From positions 114,083,996 through 114,147,995 of the forward strand of contig OX352774.1 of assembly GCA_947095535.1 (NCBI GenBank): 64,000 nucleotides of DNA, in the 5' to 3' direction. The position numbers and the translations under genes are program-made. A model generated the notes under the pieces. That model was given only the letters and a program-made list of their open reading frames with translations. It was not told where the DNA came from and searched no databases. Source of the stretch: Poecilobothrus nobilitatus (taxonomy: Eukaryota > Arthropoda > Insecta > Diptera > Dolichopodidae). Of this stretch, positions 24,851-34,725 are shown piece by piece; position 1 is the stretch's first letter; every line of letters begins with the position of its first letter.

Positions 24851-26099
24851 TTTCTACGGTGAAAAATTTATATATTATTCTTCTTTATGTAATGTGTATT
24901 TGTTCTTTTTTTTTCAAGGTCTTGTTTGGTGGGGTAATTTAGTTGAAAATAAATTAGCTTTAAGGGTACTTAAGTAATGTGTGGTTTTATGTTATATTTT
25001 GCGCGAGGGATTTTTTCTTTCTTTTTTCTTTTTATTTTTTTTTTCTTATCTTTTGTATGTAATATTGTGCATTTAGTTTATAACACAAATTATATAAAAT
25101 ATAAACTGCCCAACTGGTTTCTGTGATTTTAGCTAATGATGTGTGGGATTTTAAATATGGTACAGAAGTGATTTTGATGAATTTTACTGGGTCATTTTTT
25201 TTTTATAATATAAAAAATTATATTTGAATTCTCGTATATAAACAAATAAATATATACATATGTTTTGTACAAGTATGATGTTTTTTTTAATAGTAAGCAT
25301 AAACAAACACAAACATACACAATAGTGCAAAAAAGTAAAAAATAAAATATTTATAATGGTAGTTTTAAAATATTTTTGAATTTTTTGTTGAAAAATTTTT
25401 TTTTCTTTAATTTTTTTTTATTATAAAATTTCAATTTGTTAAACTAGAATAAACTTTGAAGATTTTTGTTGTTAGGTATTGCTTATTTTTATACATTTAT
25501 TTACTACAGTTTTCTTTTGTATCATTTTTAATGTTAAAGTGATATTAATGTTAATTTCTGAATATTAAATTTTTTTTTAAATTTTTGAAGAATTCAATTT
25601 TTGAGAGAATTTTGAAAGACTCTGTTGATTGAAAGTAATATATTATTAGCGAACCCCTTAATGGCGAACAATGCATTGTAAGAAATTGATCGTGAACCAA
25701 TTCATCTTATAGAAAAGAGAGCTAACACATACGAAAAGTAAAGAATATGAATATTATTCTAATTACTATGATTTACTTGAGAGGAATCTGTATTAAATAT
25801 TTCCTTATGATAATTTGACTGTGATGAAGTTGCCATTAATACGATTTTCCTTTTCTTTTAGAACTATGGCTTGCGTCGAGCTCGGCGTTTGAAAAGTTTA
25901 TTTTATTTTCGATATTAAATAAAATTTTTTTAGTTTTTATCGTTGTTAAGCCGAAGATTGAATGAAAAATTATAGATAGGAATTTGTTATTGTGGGTTCT
26001 AGCAGATAAACAAGGCAGTACGTAAAACCAAAAATTTAAAAAGGGCCCATTTAAAATAAAAGTTTCAATAGTTTATAATTTACTTATAAAACTTTTTTT
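24851..26099. other. AT-rich spacer with many homopolymer runs
   Basis: Long T-rich stretches (25010-25060, 25190-25420). No gene or element recognised. Confidence 0.55.
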
Positions 26100-26835
26100 T
26101 TTTTTCCTGTTACTCCACTAGGGAGCATAGGGCTTCAACTTGAAGTTTCCACTCTTCTCTATTATTTGCTAGTAGTTCTATGTCGTTCCATGATCCGAAT
26201 CTACTTAGCCTTTCCAGCACCGTTCTTCTCCATATTGTTCTGGATCTCCCTCTCGCTCTGAACCCACCGTGAGGATTCCAGCTGTCAGCGCCATTCTAGT
26301 TATACTATTAGTGTTCCTTAGTGTACGGTCAATCCACTTCCATTTCCTTCTGGTGATTTGCTTCACTATGGACTCCTCGCCAGTTAATTGCCATAAATCT
26401 ATGTTCCTAATTCTGTTGAGCCAGAATATTCGGCATATTATTCTGGGATGTTTGTTGATGAAGATTTGTACTTTATTTTTTATGGAATTAGTAAGTAGCC
26501 ATGATTCGCAGCCGTATGTTAATGTGGTTTTTACGCATGAATTGAATATGCTTAGCTTGGTTTGTCTTGATATTTGCAAGCTGTTCCATATGGGGCGAAG
26601 TCTGAAAGCTGTTCTGGCTTTATCAATTCTATTCTGCACATCTATTCTATTCTTATAAAACATAAGTTAAATTTTTTTAGCCAAAATGTTTGAATATGCT
26701 TAGGTTGGTTCGTCTTGATATTTGCGAGCTGTTCCATATGGGGCGAAGTCTGAAAGCTGTTATGGCTTTATCAATTCTATTTTGCACATCTATTCTATTA
26801 TAAAACATAAGTTAAATTTTTTTAGCCAAAATGTT
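26100..26835 (-). pseudogene. Non-LTR retrotransposon, C-terminal end of reverse-transcriptase ORF
   Basis: The minus-strand frame ending at 26205 encodes about 150 residues with the pattern of the region downstream of a LINE reverse-transcriptase core: ARTAFRLRPIWNSLQIS, then TLTYGCESWLLT, NKVQIFINKHPR, and TRRKWKWIDRTLR (usual form RRKWRWIGHTLRK). After a frame change the next minus-strand bases still read WNDIELLANNREEWKLQVEA, the usual end of such ORFs. The polymerase domain itself is missing. The N-terminal part is duplicated in tandem (26543-26690 and 26691-26835, period 148). The frameshift and tandem copy show it is dead. Clade is uncertain. The plus-strand 129-residue open frame here is the shadow. 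Confidence 0.85.
26543..26835. repeat. 148-bp tandem duplication inside the LINE remnant
   Basis: TGAATATGCTTAGCTTGGTT (26543) recurs as TGAATATGCTTAGGTTGGTT (26691), and the rest of the unit follows with a few substitutions and a 3-base deletion. Both copies end with AGCCAAAATGTTTG. The duplication postdates the LINE insertion. Confidence 0.9.
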
Positions 26836-27099
26836 TGGCTTTATAGAAGTAAAACCTGAACTAGACATTAAAATAAATTTTAAGTGGAAACTAAATATAA
26901 TTAATTAATTTCAGTAACAACTGAGATCTTTAAAAAGATGTTTAACAAGAATATATCTAATCCCTTTTGTTACTTAGCACATATGTATGTATAAGGGATA
27001 CTCTAAACCAGGGGTGCATTTTAGCTCTTTTTAAGATTAAAAAATAAAATAAAAAATTTACGGCTCGCGGGCCACATCGCCAAGATGGCCTATATGACT

Positions 27100-27892
27100 T
27101 TTTTTTTTTTTTTCTTTATTAGCAATTGATACATGTTTATTTGTTACATAAATAGCATATACTGTTACATTAGAATTTAATTTTGACCTTAGCCAAAGCT
27201 GTCTGGTCGTATAGAATTTTACAATATTAATATTTTATTTATTATTAGAAGATAAATTATATTTTTTTTTTTTTTTTTTTTTGTTTGAATTATTACAATA
27301 ATTAAGATTAGGTGCCTATTGAGATCTAGTTAATGTTTTTTTTTTTATTTTATATTGGTCTTTATTTGTTTTATTTTTTTTTTATTTTTTGTTTTTTTTT
27401 GAAACATAAACATCAACCAATGCAATTTTTTTTTTTATTATAATCCAATTTTTTTTATTATAATTTTATTATGTCTACATTTCGATAGTTTTTTTTTTTT
27501 TTAAATTCTTTTTTTTTTTTTTTTATTTTTGTTTTAATTTAGAAAACCTATTATTTGGTGTTCAGTATACTTTGCTAATATGTAGTTTATGAAAATACTT
27601 AAACCATTGAAATTCCATTTGTAATACATAAGCTAACCCATCAGAAATACTATAATTCTTTTTTTGAAAACAATTATACTCTGAATTTCCTTCAATTCTC
27701 TTGGTAAGTTATTAAAGGCCTGGAGGCAATTATAAGGACAATTATTCTTCTGCTTATCTGTTTTAAATAGCAAAAGTATAGAAATTGCATTTGTATCTGG
27801 TATTGTAGGTGTGAAAGTCCATATTCCGGTTAAGAATAAAATTGTGTTTAATTTTGTTGTTAAAATTAATCTGGCTTTCAATCTTGTTCAAG
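27100..27892 (-). mobile_element. LINE 3' end inserted in the hAT element
   Basis: The left edge is a T-run (27099-27113) followed by CTTTATT, i.e. a poly(A) tail and AATAAAG signal on the minus strand. The minus-strand open frame at 27633-27881 ends with FNNLPRELKEIQSIIVFKK, which matches the last segment of jockey/CR1-type reverse-transcriptase ORFs (form: N-LP-E-I-S-FK). About 530 bp of T-rich 3' untranslated sequence lies between ORF and tail. The 5' part is missing, as usual for 5'-truncated LINE insertions. The position inside the hAT ends dates the LINE as younger. Right boundary is approximate. Confidence 0.65.
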
Positions 27893-28339
27893 AACTGCAT
27901 TGCAAAATATATTCATGCAATATTCTTTCTGTTTGAGTTTTAAAAAATTTTCAAAACAAATTTAAAAAAGTTTTATAAAAAATTTATTACGTTAAAATTT
28001 TACTGATAGTTGGTACAGTTTGTTTTCTGTTTACTTTTTTTATATAATTATTTTTATACCTATGTCGATACTCGATAATATGCTAAATTTAAAATTTCAA
28101 GCTCTATACATAAATATAATTACATATATATTTATGTTATAAAAAAATTAAAAATTAAGATATATACAGCTTTATGCTATTTTATTTTTCTGTATTTGTT
28201 TTACTGCATTTTTTTATCTTGTGATGTGTGGTAACAAGCAACAGGCATTCAAAGTCTATTATTTTATAGTTAGTGTTAGATTGATTTATGTTGAATAAAA
28301 GTGGGTTCTTTACCCATAAAATATCGCCGCGAAAGCCTA

Positions 28340-28760
28340 TTTTCTAACTTCAAAATCAAAAAAATTTCAGATTTTCTGATTTTGACAAGCTTACAAGCTA
28401 AATCAAATTGTTTACAAATCCTTTCTTTATTCGTGTTGAGGATATTCACGCTTATATGCAATTTGAATTAATTGAACTTCAAAATAATGGAATTATGAAA
28501 AATATTTATTCTGAAAACTCAAATGATTTGACGAATTTTTACAAACAGTTATCAAATTTAGAATTTCCAAATTTAAAAAAAAAAATGCCTTGTAAACACT
28601 TGCCATAACAAACACAACTATTGGAAGTACTTACTTATGTGAATCCACATTCTGCAAAATGAACTATCTTAAAAACAGATATCGTCATCAACTTACAGAT
28701 AAACATTTATAAGCCATTTTATGAATTTCTGAAACTAATTTGGAATTAAATTTTGAAATA
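28340..28760 (+). pseudogene. hAT transposase, C-terminal fragment
   Basis: Reads FRFSDFDKLTS, a stop, then LFTNPFFIRVEDIHAYM, FELIELQNNGIMKNIY and FYKQLSNLEFPNLKK, followed after a disruption near 28600 by GSTYLCESTFCKM, RYRHQLTDKHL and SETNLELNFEIL. This is the order of the C-terminal dimerisation region of the hAT transposases related to the domesticated GTF2IRD2/ZBED-type proteins (NPF, ELIELQ, FP-L, FGSTYLCE-FS-M, R-LTD-HL). The in-frame stop and shifts make it non-functional. The DDE catalytic core and zinc finger are not visible. The first part is the 66-residue open frame starting at 28408, whose apparent start is not a real initiation codon. Confidence 0.88.
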
Positions 28761-28971
28761 TTATGCCAAGAAGTATAAGCACAATGTTCACATTTATTTA
28801 TTCTTTATTAATAAAAACATTATAACAAAAAACATAATCAACATTTTTTTTAAGTTATTATATTTTATGTTTCTTCAAAATTTTTTAATAATATTTTCAA
28901 AAAAAATTTGGAAAAGGAATCTGGAATTTTGTCCCAAGTGTCAAAAAGGGTTGGGCATCCCTGCTCTATGT

Positions 28972-29495
28972 ACACTATACTAAACAAACTATAAGAGCAA
29001 CGATTTTATGTATACCAAAAGCAGTAAATTTAAAGCTCATATTTTGAGAATGTATTATGAAAACAAAGTGAAGACTAGGAAACATTTTTATTATGCGAAA
29101 GTGCAACAGAATATTACATAGAACAAAAGGCAAGAAAATGAAAAGTGTCCATCCAATTAATAGAAAAAGATTCATGTTTGAAAAATTTTATCACCATTAT
29201 AAACATTTGAGACAACATCCAATAAAATGTTTTATTTTAATTTTTATTTTAACAACTTCATTTCATAATTTCCCCAGAATGAACCTCAGTTTGCTGTTAA
29301 ATGCACAAATTTCTAATTGTTCTAATTTGCTTAGACACTTGAAATGTAGACTTAATCATATCGTAATGTCTCAATTGAAATATTTCATAAATTTCAAATC
29401 CAATTTCAAATGAAGAAGTTTATATTAGCTAAACGCTTTTTAAGATAGTTTAGAATTATATAACTACTAATATTCAGAATTGAATAGGAATAAAA
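28972..29495. other. Spacer between hAT element and Helentron-like copy
   Basis: The 106-residue open frame at 29093-29413 (plus) and a 66-residue frame opposite show no motif, though composition is slightly richer than background. It could be a TE remnant, but I cannot name it. Confidence 0.45.
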
Positions 29496-30221
29496 ACGAG
29501 AAAGAGTGCAGTAGAGTAGATTATGTCAACTCTGGGATACCCGTATGAACGTAATATAACCATTTTCTATATAACTTGATCATCTTTTAAACAATTTCAG
29601 ATATTCTAGTACCGACGTTATAACTACCGAGATATATTTATGTAAATTGTGGAGTTATATGACAGCTACCAAAATCTATTGCACCACAAAATTTTACAAA
29701 CATTGTTGGCGTGTAACTCGACACCTCTTCACAAAATTTCACATACCTAGCTTCAATAGACACTGAGTTATTCTCATTTAAACGGAGAAGTAGTACGGCA
29801 TACGGCAGCTACCCAAACCAGTCGAACCACCAGAACCAAATTTTACAGAAGTTTTGGCCATAAAACTTGATCACCATTTGTAAGATGTCAGACGCCTAGC
29901 TTCATTAAGTTCCAAGAGATGCAAGAAGCCTGAAGCGGCTCCTCTAGACCAACCAAAATTTACAAAAGTTTTTGGCATGTAACTTGACAAAATTTCAGAT
30001 ACCTAGCTTTAATAGACACTGAGTTATATTTACATTTAAAAAGAGAAGTTGTATGGCAGCTACACGAACCTGTCTCCTCAGCACAACCAAATTTGACAGA
30101 TGTTGTTGGCCTGTAACTCAACACGATTGTGCAAAATTTGAGATACCTAGCTTCAATAGATACTGGATCTAAACGTAATGGCAAATTTATTATACCCTTG
30201 AACATAGTTTATACGGGTATA
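29496..30221 (-). mobile_element. Helentron-associated element, family B, internally deleted
   Basis: The left end (element 3') reads ACGAGAAAGAGTGCAGTAGA and TCAACTCTGGGATACCCGTA; the right end (element 5') reads GCAAATTTATTATACCCTTG then TTTATACGGGTATA. The internal module appears about once and a half (AATAGACACTGAGTTAT near 29756 and 30012). A deletion near 30172 joins ATAGATACTGGATC directly to TAAACGTAATGG and removes the (GTCC)n microsatellite. Open frames overlapping it at 29960-30205 and 30129-30359 are artefacts of the repeat. Confidence 0.82.
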
Positions 30222-32339
30222 AAGAAAGAGCCTGTTATATATACCTGTATGAAGGGGCATTTGACTGTATTTTTGCAAATAATTGTCTGGATTAACTTTG
30301 ACTGTATTTCATTTGATTGCATTTTATTTGACTGGATTTATATCAGCTTTTTGTGTTGAAAAATATATTCATGTAAAATTCCGATAGATTTTATAGTTGA
30401 TTTTATAATTTTTCTTTTAAAATATAAAAATCAAAATAGTGTGTATATGTTAGATTCTGAATTAGAACGAATTTAATAGTTGGGTATAAAATCAGGGTTT
30501 TATTAATTCATTTGTCGATGGTTTGAACGTACAACCTCTTATTATTTTAATTCTTTTTTTTTATTGAAATATAAATCTATTATTAATATTATAAAAATAG
30601 ATTCTAATTCCAAAGTATTTTTGACAACTAAATCACATCAAGTTCTTTTTACAGTACATATATGACCGTTACTCATAAAATTATGAAAACAGTTTATTTG
30701 GGTAACATTTATACAGGAAAATTAAATCCAGTCAATGGTTAATACATTTAAATAAAATTCAAACAAATGAAATCTAGTCAATTGGTAGTACAGGCAAATT
30801 AAATACAGACGGCCGACGGGTGATAGTAAGCCGTACCAAAACTAAAAAAGAAGGTTTCAAATGAACAACTTTAGTGTTAAGTAATGATAAGTTACATAAA
30901 TTAAATACTAAATACAAAAATTTCTTCATGTTCATAACATCCCACTATAATAATATAAAGAGTTTTATAATTTTGTAGAAAAAAAAGTCTTTCTTAAATA
31001 TTTCTTTAATGGGACAAGAATATATATTAAATTTTGTATTTTCTGAAATACATTTTTTTTCACTATTTCACTCAAAAATGAGTTTTTTTATTAAACGCAA
31101 CTAAAAAATTACGATAAACTTTGTAAAAACCAAAATATGTTGGATTTATTTATATCCTAAGAAAAATCATAATATTTTTAATATACTCCTTTTTTTTGTT
31201 ATTTTTTTTTTTTTTTTTTTTACTATTAAAAGCGGACATAATATACGAAAATAAATTTTCCTTCATATCTGTTTTATATCCTGATATCCTAAGAAATCTT
31301 TAAGACGCCTTTTTCATTTTCTTAAGTCAACAACATTTTTTTAGAAAAAAAAAATAAAAAAAAAACAAAATAAAAAAAAAAAATAGAAAGTAATAAAATA
31401 AAAAAGTGGTCTAATTTATTTGGTTTTTATGCGCATTTCATATAATGTTTACAAGTTCATTCCTCTTTATTTTTATTGTATATATGTATGTAGGTTTGTC
31501 TGCTTTTTTATTTATTTCTTAAGATTTTAATTTCATATAATAATTTTTTTTTTTTTTTTTTTGTAAATTTTTCTTTCAAGTTCGTACGTTTATTTGCATT
31601 ATTTTTATTCGAGTTATTTCCGTTAATTTATCATTGAATTTTCCGGAAATGAAGTTTTTTATTTTTATAAATGTGTTTTTCCAATCGAAAAAGGAAAAAT
31701 TCGTAAATAGTCTAATCAGTTTTAATAATTAACCATAAGGAATTGAATTAATAAATTCGGGTTATTTTAAATTCGTCTACTGGCTTATACCACTTTAGTT
31801 TTTGGGATTCAGTGATTTGATTACATTTTTATGCAATTTTAGATTTTCAAGATTTTGAAGGTCTACTTAAAACAGTGATCCAGCGACTTGTTTAATTTAG
31901 ACATTTTTTTTAAATAATCCGTTCAATTTTATAAAAAAGATCAAATAAAATAGTTGAAGAAAAGTTGATAAAGTAGAAAAAAAAAATGTGTTCCAATCAT
32001 ATCAAGAGTTCAAGAGTTAGCCCCATTACAGTTCACTTCAAGAGTTAGCCCCATTACAGAAAGTTTCCTAGTTAAATTAAAACCTAGAAATTACAAAATT
32101 ATGCTATAATCATAGGTAATAACCATTCTAAATTTAGTTCTCAATTAAATTTCATAAAAGCTATAAGAAATGAACAATTTTCAAATCAATATTGGTGAAC
32201 AAAAGTTCTATTTTCAATTGTGTTTATCTAAGATTCATCTTAACATAAATTTTACACATCTAAATCAAACCAAGCAACAAGTTTTTTTTTTACTTTTATA
32301 AATCAACAACAAAATTATAAAATCTTTTACAATCTAGAA
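30222..32339. other. AT-rich spacer with possible fold-back repeat
   Basis: 30245-30345 and 30700-30815 carry CAGTCAAATGAAAT-like words in opposite orientations (see findings). T-runs at 31197-31225 and 31545-31562; a 28-bp tandem pair at 32011-32058 (CAAGAGTTAGCCCCATTACA twice). No gene recognised. Confidence 0.45.
32011..32058 (+). repeat. Short tandem duplication, period 28
   Basis: CAAGAGTTAGCCCCATTACA occurs exactly at 32011-32030 and 32039-32058. Confidence 0.9.
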
Positions 32340-32850
32340 TTTAAATTTATCGTTATGTGAGGCTTTGTAAGATTTTACTTTTTTCATAACTCCGATCACG
32401 CTCTTAATTAGAATAGAATAGAATAAACTTTATTTAATGGGCTTATGAACTCTTAATTAGAACCTTGAAATTTTAAGAAAAGAATTATCATAAGTTTTCT
32501 CAGAAAAAATTTGCATCTCTTCTTGTTTAAAAGTAAAAAAGATTGAACATTTGATATTTTTAGATACTTGTTACTTAGATATCAGCTACACAAATTTTTT
32601 TTAAAGAAAAACACAAAAATTAAAAAACCATCATTATATTTTTATATGTTTTACAAGGGTTTTTCTTAAGTATTTAAGATTTTCTTAAAATTAAAGAAAG
32701 TGTCTCTTAATTTTCCAATAAATTTTTCATTTTTAAGTATAAAATTCTGCAAAAATACAATTTTTGGTGTAAAAGGCACAATATTCTAATCCATTTTCAT
32801 TGTGTTTTGGAAAATGTGCACCTTTCAAAACCTTATGATTTTACATCCTG
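32340..32850 (+). mobile_element. Very decayed relative of the family-A Helentron-like body
   Basis: The order of blocks parallels the family-A body: TTTTCATAACTCCGA, CCTTGAAATTTTAAGA, TTTTCTCAGAAAAAATTTG, ACACAAAAATTAAA followed by a CATCATTATA block, then AATTTTCCAATAAATTTTTC. A similar tail (TTTTGGAAAATGTGC) recurs at 58270 in another decayed relative. No ends or microsatellite are visible. It is interrupted by the 36-bp LINE stub at 32414-32449. Confidence 0.5.
32401..32462 (-). mobile_element. 36-bp LINE 3' stub with perfect 13-bp target duplication
   Basis: CTCTTAATTAGAA occurs at 32401-32413 and 32450-32462. The 36 bases between them, on the minus strand, read TTCATAAGCCCATTAAATAA then AGTTTATTCTATTCTATTC: an AATAAAG-type signal followed by a TATTC-repeat tail, as at the extreme 3' end of some non-LTR elements. 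This is a severely 5'-truncated target-primed insertion. Confidence 0.85.
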
Positions 32851-33424
32851 TCATGTTATATTAATATTCTTTATAACATTATTATAACAATTTTAATACA
32901 TGATAACATATATAATGATTATATGTGTATATTTTTTATAACATTAAACAGATTTTTGTTTGATTATTGCGTCCAAGGATATAATATGAAATTAAAGATT
33001 TTCTTGTAGGATGTATTCATAGTTAACATAAAAAAAAAACTTTTCCTTTTTAAAATTTTTTTTATTTTATTTTTATTTTTTTGATTTTTATATTATATAA
33101 CAATTTTATCCTTCAAAAATTCGATTCGAAGATTACATATTACTCATACAATGAAAAATATTTGAGAAAATGCAATATAATTTTTTTTTTAATGATTAAT
33201 AAATTCTGTGTAATTATATATAAAATTGATCCTTGAGTTTAAAAGTTTTTTGGATAATAGGATATAATATGAATTTTATTGGCTCCGTTAAATTACCCCC
33301 AACAAAAATTAAAAAACAATTAAAAATAAAAATATCTCTCCAAAAATAGTGAGATAACCCCATAAAAATAGAATATAATGTCCAAGTAAACTTAGAATTA
33401 AACAAATTTTTTGGTAAAAGGTGT
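32851..33424. other. AT-rich spacer
   Basis: Background sequence, including a T-rich run near 33040-33080; nothing recognised. Confidence 0.5.
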
Positions 33425-33785
33425 TAAATGCGCCTTAACACGTTGAGTCCCACGCTCAGCAGTGAACATAAAAAGTTAATTGCGTTAAATTCTACGTATA
33501 TCATCGGTCAACATCACTCAAATGTTATAAAAATCCACGCTCAACGGTGAACACAAAAATAAACTTGCGTTAAGTCCCAAATGTACCACCGGTAAACATT
33601 TTTAAAGGTAAAAAACAACACATTAAATTGATACGGGCTTTTAAAAACATTCAACAATGTTCACCGGTGATATATCGGTGGTTAACGGAAGTTTAGTTTT
33701 ATGTTCACTGCTGAGCACGAGATTTTAAAACATTTAAGTGATGTTCTCCGATGATACACGTGGTGAAAACGTTTTAAAAGAATCA
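33425..33785. repeat. Palindromic (fold-back-like) repeat
   Basis: 33483-33603 and the reverse complement of 33652-33774 share, in order, ATATCATCGG / GTATCATCGG, AACATCACTCAAATGTT / AACATCACTTAAATGTT, CACGCTCAACGGTGAACA / GTGCTCAGCAGTGAACA, AAACTTGCGTTAA / AAACTTCCGTTAA and CACCGGTAAACATT / CACCGGTGAACATT. The left arm is preceded by a further partial unit, giving a tandem period of 85 bp (ACGCTCAGCAGTGAACA at 33452, ACGCTCAACGGTGAACA at 33537). GC content exceeds the surroundings. No target duplication is obvious and there is no coding. It is a non-autonomous inverted-repeat element of unknown superfamily. Confidence 0.75.
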
Positions 33786-34498
33786 TCGTAACCGAGAAAT
33801 ATTAAAATAAGAGAAAACAGTTTATAGTTAAATGTTTCGGAGGGGTCATTTGATTCGCAAATCTATTCTGTTTTTGGAGATTATTTCATTGCACCTTTAA
33901 AATATAAAAGACTATTTCGCGGCCAAACTTTTGGAATGCTATTTTATTAATTTTTTGCTATTGATAAAATTTTTTAGTTTATATGTTATTTCTTATGAAA
34001 TAAGAAAATATTTATACGTTTATTCTGTAAATCATATTTTAATATTTTAATATTTTATATGTAATAAAAATATAATATGTATTAAATTTTTGAATTTTAA
34101 AGAAAATTTCATATAGTAGTGGCATATTATGTATTATTGTAAAGTTAAGGGAATAATGAAAAAGTTATATGATTATTTAAAATATTATTCATGTAAACTG
34201 AAAATTTGAACTTCAATCTTCTAAATTACGAAATCAATAATGTAATATCTATGAAAGGAAAAAATTGTTGACTTTATAAATTGATCGAATAACATTTTTA
34301 CTCTCTATTTCTAAAACAAAATTAAATTAATTCGATTAGATCCAAAAAAAGGTTCGTACACAAATACCGCGTACGTAAACGTAAGTTTATGAACTTTTAT
34401 GGAATTATATTTGAAAATAATATGTTTCATACATTCTAATGAAAGATTAAATTTTATATAGGTTGGAGAAAACGGTATCAAAAATGTATTTTAAGTAG
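33786..34498. other. AT-rich spacer
   Basis: No gene or element recognised. Confidence 0.5.
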
Positions 34499-34725
34499 TT
34501 TTGTTTTAAATTTTTTTTTGCATTTTTTGCATTGCATGCATTTCTCTGCCACATAAATATGGACAGGAAGTTACACAGCCTTTCCTGTCCAGGCGTGGCT
34601 GAAAATGTCGTAAGGGGGAATAACTCTTACGACGTGTGTGGGATTCGAACTCACACTCCCTCGATGTTTAAGGCGTATTTTACACGATCTTACCGAGTAG
34701 GCCACCGAGGCCCTTTTGTTTTAAA
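34499..34725 (-). mobile_element. tRNA-derived SINE, poly(A) type, with 12-bp target duplication
   Basis: The unit (34511-34713) is on the minus strand and begins GGGCCTCGGTGGCCTACTCG; box B lies in GTGAGTTCGAATCCCACAC. The middle hairpin is GTCGTAAGAG ... CTTACGAC. The tail is AGAAATGCATGCAATGC followed by A-rich sequence. Target duplication TTTTGTTTTAAA at 34499-34510 and 34714-34725 is exact. The 93-residue plus-strand open frame starting at 34532 is simply the complement of this SINE. Confidence 0.92.

Larger units (their letters stand above)
27009..28963 (+). mobile_element. Decayed hAT transposon
   Basis: Left end CAGGGGTGCATTTTAGCTC; the right end GGGTTGGGCATCCCTG reads as CAGGGATGCCCAACCC on the other strand, the familiar form of this hAT group. 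Just inside the left end is GGCTCGCGGGCCACAT, also typical of that group. Flanking 8-mers are CTCTAAAC (27001-27008) and CTCTATGT (28964-28971); five of eight bases agree, compatible with a decayed 8-bp duplication. A transposase C-terminal remnant lies at 28340-28760 and a LINE tail in the opposite orientation occupies about 27100-27892. Total length (~1.95 kb, including the insertion) means most of the original transposase gene is deleted. Confidence 0.8.

Noticed and set aside
26269..26658. 129-residue plus-strand open frame
   Set aside because: Antisense shadow of the LINE RT C-terminal region on the minus strand.
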